Below, one piece after another: positions 39,601 to 51,300 of a DNA stretch of 64,000 nt. The notes under the pieces are model-generated. The model saw only the letters and a program-made list of their open reading frames with translations. It did not search any database and had not been told where the DNA came from. The stretch comes from Trichoplax adhaerens. Taxonomy: Eukaryota > Placozoa > Uniplacotomia > Trichoplacea > Trichoplacidae. How positions within the stretch are numbered: the stretch's first letter is position 1; each line of letters starts with the position of its first letter. A program made the position numbers and the translations under genes. The stretch covers positions 157,364 through 221,363 of the forward strand of contig NW_002060973.1 in assembly GCF_000150275.1 (NCBI RefSeq), written 5' to 3'.

Positions 39601-41504
39601 CCTGGCTTGGGCATCCTTGCTACCTAAATGATCACGTAAACAATTTTAGTTATATTATATTATTACAGATATTAAATTGCCAATGATGGCCAATAGCAGA
39701 TTTTAGTGATTCAATTTAAATATTGAAATTATTACTGAACGAGTACTTTTTATTTTATTTGCTTTATCAGAACTCTGATATTTTAACAAATAGCGGAGGT
39801 GATCCTGTTGAAAGCCTTACAAATCTGCAAACAGTTGGCCCACGAGGACCAGCGCTGTTCCAAAATATCACCTACCTAGATAATCAAGCACATTTTAATC
39901 GAGAACGTATTCCAGAACGAGTTGCTCATGCTAAAGGAGCAGGTTACTATTTCATCTAACATTTGCAATATTTAAAATAAGGACTATGCACTGTGTATAC
40001 CTGCTAAAGCGTATCCAAAAGCTTGCATTAGGATCTCGAGTTTGTACGCTAAGCGTTTAAGTTTGCCTCGTTAGTAATAAAGTCATATTATACAGTATCA
40101 GCTTAGCACGCAATTTTCATTTGCTTTTATAGGTGCATTTGGCTACTTTGAGGTAACCAATGATATCACCAAATACTGTAAAGCAAAAGTATTTGCAAAG
40201 CTTGGAGACCGTACACCAGTTGCTGTGCGCTTTTCTACCGTGGGCAAGTCAACAGAATTTCAAAACTCTTGCTTGACATAATATTATTAATTTAGACGTT
40301 TACAACAAAAATAAGCTACTCTCCTATCGACCTAAAACTTAATTTCTGTTTCGCAGCTGGTGAAAAGGGCAGTGCAGACACGGTACGAGATGCTCATGGA
40401 TTTGCAGTCAGATTCTATACTGTCGAAGGAAATTGGGATTTGGTCGGAATCAACTCACCAGTCTTTCTTGTTCGAGATGCAATCTTGGTAAGAGCGTTCA
40501 TACTAATTTAAATTCAGTAATTTCTGTAATACCTTGTTGACTGTTGCCTTAATTTTAATGTAAATATATAATTATCGTACTGGATCATTTTCAAGTCTTA
40601 TCGATGCAGAAATAGATAGTTATTTCGGCTTGTACTTTACCTACTCTTTAATTTAACGTTTTAGTCCTTCATTGACAATATTCTATTATTACTGTGCTTA
40701 TCCAATTTTGTTGTAGACCAATCAAGGTGTCAAGAATCTATCAGCACAACAAGCCGCAGCATTAACGGGAACTGATCCAGATTATGCCATAAGAGACTTA
40801 TATAACGCTATAGCCGCAGGCAATTTCGTAAGTTGCCGCAAAAGCTGAGATATCAATTTCTTCCTCACGGCCAACGATTACTAATTTTAGATCGTACAAC
40901 CTTACAGCCAAGTTGGAATATGTTTATCCAAGTCATGACTTTCGAGCAAGCCGAAGCTTTCCAGTTCAATCCCTTCGATGTGACAAAGGTATTTCCCTTT
41001 AGTACCGTACCATCTAGCATATCTCTAAATAATCAGGAAAATTGCAATAAGCCTCCGTTTCCATGATTTAGATATGGCCCCATGCAGAATATCCTTTGAT
41101 TCCTGTTGGCAAACTGGTACTAAATCGTAACCCTACCAATTATTTCGCAGAGGTTGAACAACTTGGTTTTTCACCAGCTAATTTAGTACCTGGTATATTG
41201 CCATCGCCGGATAAAGTTCTGCAAGTAAGCGTAATCTAGAGATACTTTGGAATAATTCATTTAGTCTCCTCAAAATGATACCAATTCTAGCGACGAACTC
41301 TGCTGTTACTCTTACATAATTAAATAAAAGCAATAATCTTGTTAATTACTGCACGTTCTCTAGGGTCGCTTATTTGCCTATAGCGATACACAACGACATC
41401 GTTTGGGAGCTAACGCTACCCAAATACCTGTAAATTGTCCCTACAACACAACTGTTAGTAATTATCAACGCGATGGCCCCATGACTGTGATTAATCAGGG
41501 TTAG
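36638..41504 (+). CDS. Catalase-like protein, eight exons, lacking a central block and the C-terminal domain
   Basis: Exons are 36638-36691, 39771-39942, 40133-40243, 40357-40487, 40717-40827, 40908-40988, 41072-41224 and 41364-41504. They total 954 nt, giving 317 residues, with all phases agreeing. Typical animal catalase is about 527 residues. Exon 1 ([18 protein letters not shown]) resembles the usual N-terminal arm. Clear catalase blocks follow: [28 protein letters not shown] with the distal His (human H75), [70 protein letters not shown], and [15 protein letters not shown] with the proximal Tyr (Y358) and Arg. The distal Asn (human N148) is Ile in the [13 protein letters not shown] block. 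About 77 residues (human about 161-237) are missing between exons 4 and 5. The frame stops after PMTVINQG, so the C-terminal helical domain is absent. Haem peroxide dismutation is doubtful. This is either a decaying copy or a repurposed catalase. Intron 3 begins GC rather than GT. Confidence 0.82.
38296..38900. repeat. Three-copy tandem repeat inside intron 1 of the catalase-like gene
   Basis: Diverged units of about 200-230 bp begin near 38296, 38522 and 38727. Each contains a TTGAGCTATT(T/C)TTATGCTG-like start (decayed in the third), an ACTTGTACTATAATTTA-like phrase, a GGAATAG(A/G)(T/C)(T/G)AATCATTCCTT block and an AAATAGTATT end. The block AATCATTCCTT recurs at about 38448, 38651 and 38850. 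Confidence 0.6.
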
Positions 41505-41864
41505 ATAGGATTTTTAAATGCGATCAAACTGATTTATGCAGAATTGCTCAAATTAAAAATGCACTTCAATGAATAAACCCCCAAAATTACGCTAAGGCCA
41601 ATCAAATATTTTAAATAGAGAGAACAATAAAATATGTCTAGGTTATAATTATCTCTATGCTACACTAGTGATAGAATGTAAAGCTACTTGCAGTAATTCT
41701 ATTTCAACTTATGCTGTATCGCTCATATTAATAAAAATAAACAAAGATTTAATTTAAATATATTCATTTAAAAATAATATCCAAAAAACTTTAAAACAGG
41801 CTAAAGATGATTCATATTAACGAATAGTAACTCAGCACTTAATTTTATTACGTAAGATTAGCAT

Positions 41865-42235
41865 TCGATTTTCTTAAACTGTAAGTGTAATATCTTAGCG
41901 ACCTAAGAATGATGCAGCTATGAGAATATAGATAAATTGTGTTAGCATTTATCAATCTTAGACTGTAAGTGTACTGACTTAGCTATCAAGTAATGATGCA
42001 GCTATTAGAGTATCAACTAAATTGGACTAGCATTTGTCAGTCTTAGACTATCAGTGTAATGTCTTAGCTACCGAATAATATGTCAGCTATGAAAATAGAG
42101 GCTAAATTAGAAAAGCATTTGTTGACCTTAGCCTATAAGTGGAAAGCTTTGACTCCCTAATTATGACACAGGCAAACGCAGCTATGAGAATATAGACTGA
42201 ATTGTGTTAGTGAAGCTAAGACTAAACATAGATAA
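41865..42235. repeat. Tandem repeat, about 85-bp unit, four-plus copies
   Basis: The marker phrase CT(G/A)TAAGTG(T/G)(A/C) recurs at about 41879, 41963, 42048 and 42133, giving spacings of 84-85 bp. Each is followed by CTTAGC(T/G)A, a (G)CAGCTAT(G/T)AGAATAT-like phrase and AAATTG(T/G)(G/A)(T/C)TAGCATTT. The last units are more diverged. Confidence 0.7.
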
Positions 42236-43090
42236 GCGTATTCATTATTTCAATAATAAATTGTCTTAAAATTGTAATGTCTGTTTATTCACGCCTACAC
42301 TCGATAATTTATTACTACAATTCTCATCTTTATCAATTGGTACCATCCAAATGTTTTTATCCCTATTTTCGACTACCCGCTAGCTATAGTTCAATTATTA
42401 TCCTCATCTATGATTTTTAAATCATTAATCTTCTCGTGTCATTCTTCTATATGAGTAGTTCTAGGTACAAGTTAGAAAGCCCAGCTACTGTACTGATATG
42501 ATTACTACAACAAATAAGACATTATTTTCGTCAAGAGTATAAATCTTCAGTTAATAGATAAATCCGATTGAACCGAAATGATGATAAGACAATTAGAGTA
42601 ATAGTGTTTTATTACACATATAGATATATATTGACGTACGTATGTATCCATATCCGCTGCTCAAATAAATGAGATCAGAACATGAATATCAAGCATTCCT
42701 TAAATATGAAATACCCGTTAATTTACCGTACGGTGATAAAGGTATTTATTGCAGTAAACATCGATAAAAGTAATAACTCAAAATACGCATCGTAACAAAT
42801 TTGTTTTCGATTTAAATAAAATGTACTATCAAATTCTATCTACACTGGAAATAATCGAGTCAACGCTTGGGTAAATATAATAAAATTTCTTAACCCTGTT
42901 TATATTAATTGTTATTATCACCATCACATATACATACACTGGGCTGATGAACCTTAAAGCGTAGTATATTGGTGAATATACAAATACATATGATACATAC
43001 AGTGTAGCAATTGTATTATGTTACAAGTGAACTAATTATAAACATGTCCAATCGCAAGTGATAATATAGAGTTGAAACAACGTATAAAAG

Positions 43091-43117
43091 AAGTACATGT
43101 ACAATGTACATGTACTT
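43091..43117. repeat. Perfect 13-bp inverted repeat with a one-base centre
   Basis: Positions 43091-43103 read AAGTACATGTACA, and 43105-43117 are its exact reverse complement, separated by a single A. The arms themselves contain the palindrome GTACATGTAC. It lies about 0.7 kb beyond the KMT2 stop codon, in the convergent intergenic region. Confidence 0.8.
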
Positions 43118-43846
43118 ATAGCCAACCAACAACAATTAGTATCATTAAGTAAAGGAAGAATCCTTTAAATTCGATATCATGTCAAGAAAAACTGAACACT
43201 ATGAACTTATAATTGTAAGAATGACAAGTCTAAAGTAGAATTGAGCATCAGTACAAAATAGTATAGTAGTTATCATCAGTACTATTACAATAAACACAAC
43301 ATAGTATTTTACATATTAGCCAAGTTTACTTATGTACTTTATCCAATTTCACTATTAAATTACAGCAGAAATATTTTCTCTGTATAATACAATTCCTATA
43401 AGCTTTCTTATCAAGTCACAAGTCAACAGCAATATGGTCATTTCTCAGTATAACAAAACATTTTATGAAAATGTTAATACGAAGAAATGAATATTTTAGA
43501 AAGAGAAAGCATAAAATTATAGCTGTACTAATACAGCTATAAAAGCGAAATAAAACCGTAACTGAAAATTTGACGTTCTAATGCAATATGAGGGAACAAC
43601 ATTGCGAAAATTGCGATCTGTAATTAGTTAGGACTTTTAGGAATGAACCTATTTTCCATTTAATGCGGTTAGAATCGGATACATTAACAGATATGAAAAA
43701 GATTTCAAATAGCTCATCGATAATTTTACATTATAATAATACAATAATCGAGTCATATTGTGGAATCATTTACATTAATTGTTTTTATCTCAAAGTACAA
43801 GTACTTTTCATAAAATATTATCTTTTAATACAACTTCATAAGAAAT

Positions 43847-45330
43847 TTAATTCATCCAACCACGACAATTTGGTGCCCCACACATGCAAGGAATCTTGTT
43901 TAGATCATCTTCGTATTCAAACTTGTAATCATAAGTTAGCTATAACAGAGAACATGAAATATTACTGTTAAGATCCTATATAAATTTAAATTTCCGTAAT
44001 TAAATATAATTGATTAGCTGTCGTATCAAAATCATTACCTCTTCCCCTTTATCGATTCTGCGATTAGATATTATAATAATTCGAGGTTCACTATCAAAGG
44101 TGACTACTTCTGCCACACAATTTGGCTATAAAATTATTTCAAAGAGTTAGAGTTAATCAATTTTTAGATATTTATTTAGCACTATGCATTGTTTAAGCAA
44201 AGAAAACCTTCTAATCAATATCGCATACAGTATTAATACGAACTACAGTGAAGTCAGTTAGTAATGATAATTGCGTTGGTGCTTACCTGACATGAATGAT
44301 TAATATACCTATCCATATCAAGAAAACAGACAAAATGATGAGTTTAAATTAGTTAAAAAGTTATTATTATGGTGAGAATAATATTCAACATTTCCAATAA
44401 TTTTTTATTTGTTAAAATTTTGAATATTAATTGAAAGCAAAGAAATATCTTGACTAAAGTTATATATAACTACTGTGACCATGATCAGCAAATACTATTA
44501 ACTGAAATACATAATCTTTTCCATTCTTTCAACCTTGCTAATCCTCCATCTTCCGTAGCGTCAACAACAAAGTCTGGATCAATACGAAACATGTAAATGC
44601 CATGATTCTATTGGCAATGGTAAAAAGTCAAGCATTAATTTCTATATTCCACACTATTGACATATTAAAAGCAATTCATGCGTCTATGATAACTGAGGAG
44701 ATATTGTTGAAAGGCATCGAAGCTAATCAAAATAATGCTTTCATTGCATGGAATTTTTTGCCAATCGAACAATCGAAAGTTACAGATACATTTTAAAAAT
44801 CTCAAGATCCAACAGAGCAGAGCAATAAAATAATAATTTACCGCTTTTTGGTAGATTCTTTCTCGCTTATTTGCAACTTCATTTCTAATCATAGCACCAA
44901 TATATTCGATAACCATTGTATTCTGTTAATAATTAAAAAAACCTAGTTATTTCGCATCTCTATAACTATCTTAACAATTATAAATTCATAAGCAAAACCT
45001 TCTCAATGTTTTTCCTTGCAAAGAGTCCAAGACCCTGATTAATAATTTAAATTAGATTTTATGAGACTTTAACTGACCATATTGAAATTGTCGCCACGTT
45101 TATGCATAATATATCTATATATATGTCTAACATAGTTCGTAAAGGAGACATAACGAACCTGTATCAAAGATCTGCCTAGGTATATGTTACTCCTCCATTC
45201 ACTTTTCAACTTTCTATATTGGGCAGTTTTGGAGTGAACAAAGAGTTTAGTATAAGATTGATGTGTATCAAAAACGCCACCAGCAGGTGCTCTTGCTGAT
45301 ATTGCCGTGGAAGTACAAAGCGTATGGCGC
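43847..45330 (-). other. KMT2 exons encoding SET and post-SET
   Basis: Exon 45330-45159 gives [20 protein letters not shown] and [10 protein letters not shown]. Exon 45034-44999 gives [12 protein letters not shown]. Exon 44922-44842 gives [20 protein letters not shown]. Exon 44607-44534 gives [21 protein letters not shown] 22-nt exon at 44308-44287 gives YINHSCQ. Exon 44125-44039 gives [20 protein letters not shown] and RRIDKGEE. Exon 43939-43847 gives [12 protein letters not shown], the post-[11 protein letters not shown] and the end GWMN before TAA. The cofactor-binding NHSC, the catalytic-pocket LTYDY and the zinc-binding post-SET Cys residues are intact, so an active methyltransferase is expected. 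Confidence 0.95.
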
Positions 45331-48300
45331 CTACATCAAGTAGAATAAATCTGTCAAAATGTTACATCATTGAGCACTATTTATTAAAGTCATACCTTTT
45401 AAAACGACTTCTTACTACTAATTCAGTTCGAGCACACCCAGAAGGATTAATTGCAAGTGGTAATTCCAAATAAGGACAACGACCATAACGAATTTTATAA
45501 TTTTTCATCCCGTCAATCCCAGGTAGCTGAAAGAGTTAGCAATAAACGCAAAAATTTAAATAAATGTAACACTTTAGCAGATACTATATTCGTGATATAT
45601 ATCTATAACTCACCGATTCAAGCAGCCGAAGAATCCAGGGATCGAGTAAACCAAATAAGTCCTATTGGGTAAATTATAAATCATTACTATCAAATTAAAG
45701 CAATTGGTATTTTCACTGTATAATGTTATCTTTAATAGTAAGGATCTATTATAAACTAACTTCTCCTGTGATATAATCATCAAACAACTTTATTCGCTTG
45801 TTGTTTTCCCGTAATTGCCTAATTGATTTTAGTGATTCCTGCCACACATCTACATAGAAGCAGTAACATAGTATTTTAAATTGAGTGACAATAAGGTATA
45901 AAATTGCACTAGCACAGTTAACCTTTAGGACAATCTTTCTCGACAATTAGATGCGATTCATCTTTATGTTCAACATTGATGCTAAATTTCGGGGCACCAA
46001 AACTTTCAGTTATCTTGCAGGTGTAAAAACATCTAGTGTTATCACCATTTGGGCTCCAAAATATTCGTTTAACTTGGTATCCAGGCTAGATTTGTATTGT
46101 AACAATTGGAATTAGTTTTATAAACCAATTATGAAATTACTGTGGGCATTATAACATTAATGTACAATCTATTTATTATTAACTGACCGGGTAAACTGCA
46201 GTTGAACTATGGAAACCACTAAGATGGCGAGGCATTAACTGGCCCAAAGACTGAAATATTAAGCTACCGACTCTTAAGATATATCCTTTGTCAACCTGAT
46301 CTTTCAAGACTCTGGAAGAAAATTTAATTCATAATAAATTATACCTTCGTTCCTTTTCGCTAGTATTTCCAGAGTACGAAATTTGAAAGTGAAATCACCT
46401 ACCTAGATATTTGCATCAGTTCGTCACGCTTGATAAATACTAATCTACTAATTTTAAACGATTCCAAAACGATCTCGCAAGAGGCAGATTCTAAATGCTT
46501 CGAACAGTAAACAGTCTAAACCGAACATACAATAAAAAACATTCCCGTATATAAGTCGAATTATGTAATACATTTTAGCCCTCGTAATAACAAAAACAAT
46601 CTCACTTTGTCAGCAAAAAATCGGCATTTGCTTTCTACAGCGCAATAAAAGTGATAATATCGATTACAATTACGCTGATGACATTTGATCGTAGCCCCCA
46701 GTTTCTTACAAAAGAAGCAGTTCTGCAATTTAAATTTTGATATTATAATTAGATGTTTAGACAAATCGGCATCCGCATTTGAGTGTACAAATTTTGGTAA
46801 ACAAAAATACTGCAGTGGCATAATGAAGCTAATTTTTATACCGTTTTTTTGCCTTTAGCATAGGCATCTTGAACCATGTGTAATGCTCCATCGCAGGTTT
46901 CGTAAACATCGCAAGACCATAAAGCGCAATTGATATGTACCCATTTATCGATATCGAGGTTTAATAATCTTTCAGAATCGAGACGAAAAAGTTAAAATTT
47001 TAAGTTGTTGTATACATTTTAACAATGTCAATTACAATCAAACACCTAACAAACCAGTAACTGTTACCTTCCTCTATATTCTGGAGCCCCGTCACCAAAT
47101 TCGGAACAAAATTCACAGCATCTTTTATCACAGATATGTTCGGGAGGAGATATTGTTGACTTTAGTTGTAGGTATAACTGAAATTGAAGTGAAAATTGGC
47201 ATTTTTATGCTAGGTAATAATACTATGTAAAATATCGCAAAGATTACATATTAATTAATGATGAATACCTTATAAGACAATGACTCATTACGATCCGCTT
47301 GTGGTTTCTTTTCAAACGATTGCTTCCAATGTTTCCAACGTAACGATTTACGTCTCCTCTAAAAATTTACAGATGTAGTCATATTAATAGTGTAAGGTAA
47401 GGGAGTTACTGTTAAACAAGATATGTTAAATAAAATTAAGTTCAAACTAACACTTGCATTCAATTTTGATAGTGTGCCAAGTGTGCTAGATTTAGTCCCT
47501 CCCTCTTCATATTGCTTATCTGTTAAAAGGTCAGTATTAAAATTAGCTACACCTTCGCTATCTCCACATAAACTCTTCTATAAATAAAAAAATTTTTAAA
47601 GTGTGCCCTACTGTAATTACCGAAACTATTATCATGAATTTCCATGGCTTGGTTACTATCCCGGATCTCGTCCTTTAACTCTATAAATATCAAATTGTAG
47701 GCGATAGTAAATTTTAAGCTATTTCTATTATTTGCTGTTACAATGTCGTAGGACCTTAAGTTAGTTGGCAAATCTGTATAATTGAAAACTGATGTAATGC
47801 TAATAAGATTATTTTATTGAGCTTCGGAAAAATTTCATTAAATTTAATAACAATTATTTTACACACCTTCTTTTAAGGTGCTAGCAGGTTCTATTGCAGC
47901 ATCATTACCTGCTCGAGAAAGAATCTCGTCAGTGTTGGTCGCTTGGTCACTTTCTTCTAATGGGAACTCCACATCTGAAATTTGTGGCGAACTTATAAAA
48001 TCATCTTCAATATTTGTTTTTATTTCATTTGCGCCAGTAAGTCCATCATTGGATTTTAATTTTGGAAGAACGGGTTGAAACGCTAATTTATTTTCTCCAC
48101 TTCCAGATATATCTGTTACGATGGATTCTTCTGTATCATATTGAGTTTGAAGAGGATTGGAAGTACGTGGGCTCCTACCGTGTGCTAATTTTTCGCCTTG
48201 AATTGCGTCAATAGGGAGAAGTATCGGAAGTTCAGATGAGATATTAGACGAAAGACTCGATGGAATACGAGAACGAAGTTCAGGCGGCGTGCTAGATGAG

Positions 48301-51300
48301 CGATTTGATGTTGGTAGATCGGATATCAAAGGATCATCGTTTATCAGTACTTTGTCTACAATATCTTCTGGAGATGAATCATGCTGAACAAAATCTGCAG
48401 TGGTTTTAGAGCAGTCTTGCATTGTGCTATCTACGGGAGACTGAATAGAGGCATCTTCTATTTTTATCTCCGTTTCTTCCCTTTTCATTATGTTGAGGAC
48501 ATCATCATTGCTGTTCTGATATCCTTTACATTCATCTCCATCCGTCGACACATTAGTCCTATCTTCAGTTTTAGTTCTTGTGTCTTTCAATTCATGAATA
48601 GCCAATACACAATCTTGCGATTCATTTGGTTCAGCTAATATAGAGTTAGATGCTTCATATTTATTGACAAATGAATCTAATTCATTGTCTTGGTGTGCAC
48701 TATCGCTCATGTGACTTATTGTCGAAAAGTCTTTTTCCTCACTTAAAATAAGTGAACAACCTTGAGATTCTGATAGATTAATCATTATTGGTTCTGAAAC
48801 TTCAGGAAGCTGTAGACCTTCAACTGCAGTATCCATAATACAGTCGTCATGCTCTACTTGTTGGCAGTCGTTAGTTTCATTACAATCGTTTTCTTGGATG
48901 GCATTGTCCTTTTTTGGTGAGCTATTGCCGTCATGTTGTTTTTTACTATCGTTCATGGCTTGATTGTCATGTTCAGTTTCTATATTTTCATCTCCATCTG
49001 TAACATCGTCAGGAAGAGGAGCCATAATATTGTCAGGTAATTCTAGATCTGCTTCGTTAAATGGCGCTGTTAAATCATCCACTAGAGAATTATTTTTCTT
49101 AGTTTTACTATAAGCGATTTCCTCCACAATAGGATCCTTTATATTTTCCTTTTGATAACTTTGTAAATGTTCTTTAGCTCCCACTAAAACTTTTTGTCGT
49201 AAGTCCGTTGATTTTGCTTGTTCTGAAAATTTATTTAATGCTTCAATCTTAGCTCTAGTAATCGGATCTGTAACACTCGTTGGATCGATCGAGGCTAGGC
49301 TATCTGCACTCTCCTTTCCTTGTTTACGACTTCTATTGCGCTTAGATTTCATTTTATTGGAAGTCATACCGCCATCGTTGTTATGGTCTCCAGCGGTGGA
49401 AGAATTCACATATACTGTTGGATAAGTTGGACTAAATGGGCTAGTGGCTTGCATACCAGTATTATTGCCTCTATTGTTGTTAATAGGATACATGACGTTC
49501 ATATTCTGCGGAGGGAGGATTTGATTTCCAATCATCATTCGAGGAGAATTCTGAATGATAACATTATTTGATGGATTGACGTGAGCCATGGGTACAAATT
49601 GTTGCGGTAGTTCCATAGTGCGCTGATTTGGAACTGGTACCCAAGCTCGTATCGTTGGAGATTGATTGTAAGCGGGACTAATCTGTTGATTCCATTGATT
49701 GTTACTATTTAAAGTCCGTTGATTTGTGGGCGATGGTAAGACACGCGGTGGAAATGTAAATCGTGGTTGCATCGCAGCTTCTGTCCTATTCGGAGTTGAT
49801 GGCAAATTCCTAGGCGTAGTATCATCCGTTCCTATAGCATGCATATTATTTGGCACTGGCATTACCATGTTTTGCTTTGGTAATTGCGTAGGAAATCGAA
49901 TGGGACCTGGCGGCTGATTATGACTTAGCGGTGTCGCGAAAAAACCTTGCTTTACTTGTACCATGTTGTCACGATTAGGCGTCGAATTATTAGTTGTAGT
50001 AGATGGAACATTATGATATGGAACAACACCTTGAGAATTATTGCTTGGCCAAGCTGGACGCACAGGAATTTCATTATTTGGAATGGCCTGAGCTGGATAT
50101 CGATAAGTAACTATACCAGGCCTAAGTTTGGACTGATAGTTGTTGGCATTCATAGCAGGGCGAATATAAAATCCATTGGTATTAGGCTGATTTACTGGTA
50201 TCAATTGATTGCCGGTATTTGCCTGATTTTGTGGCCATGGCTGTTGCATTGGCCGGATACCACTAGGTTGTGGAGTACGATAAGGATTCATACCTTGCTG
50301 AATATGCATTGACTGGTTATAACCATTTTGTTGATTTACAGTTTCTTTATAAATACCGACAGGAGATTGATTGCGAGGTCTAATTTGCTGTTGATACTGG
50401 TTAAATACAGGCACAGATTGATCGCGTTGTGATGCAGAGCTTACTGTAAAGTTGGAATTGTCTGCTGTATTGGAATTCATAGTCCTAGGAATAGTTATCG
50501 TTTGTTGCTGATATGTATTTGTAACAACGGGTGCTTTATGACATACGATCGGTTTAGGAACTGGCGTAAGATAACCATTGAGCTCTGGATGCCCTCCATT
50601 CAATTTGTACTGACCACTCTGAAGACTTTTCTGATTACTGTTAACGCTTGTGGTCGTACCAGATACTTCATTCTTTGCATTGGCAGTAATAGCCCAGATA
50701 TTACTTAAACGACTCCATGACGCAGTGACGTTTACAGGACTATCTCTCTTAGGGATAAGAGAGTTTGGTAATCGATCACTAATTACAGGATGAGAAATCG
50801 GCGGTGCTTGAGGGATTAGTATTCCCTCATCTTCTACTTCTTCAATTTTGACGGCTGTTCTATCGTTTGTTGATTTCGAAGTAGTGTTCATTAATTTCCG
50901 ATTTTCTTTAGCTTTTGATGTATATTTAGCTCTCTCTGATGGCTCTAACTTACGCCATAACCTTTCCATCACCTTAATCCTAGCTGTTATTTCTGGGTAT
51001 TCACTCTTTAAATTTGGATAAATCAGATTTGCGTACAGGATAGAAGCCATCGTAGATTTATTTCCTAATGCTTCTTCGCGTTGGCACTTCATTATTTGAC
51101 TGGTTTTTGCCATCTGGTTGTGTAAGCCAGATACAGAATGAGTGGCATCGGTTTGTAATTCGGTATGATGCAGGTTATGGGGATAATTAATGTCATAAAA
51201 ATTTTGAATATGAGACGTTGTTGCAGCAATGACTCCGTTGGTTTCATTGATATTCTTTGCTTGGATGGATTCCTTAGTATCGGAGCAATCTTCCAAAATA

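Larger units (their letters stand above)
41505..43846. other. Convergent intergenic region between the catalase-like gene and KMT2
   Basis: No gene seen. An AATAAA at about 41571 could serve the upstream gene. The region contains an 85-bp tandem repeat (41865-42235) and a 27-base inverted repeat at 43091-43117. I looked for catalase C-terminal exons here and found none that could be supported. Confidence 0.5.

Noticed and set aside
42391-42415. N-Y-Y-P reading that recalls the catalase segment after the observed stop
   Set aside because: Only four residues match and a stop follows at once. The neighbouring residues and splice sites do not fit a catalase exon.
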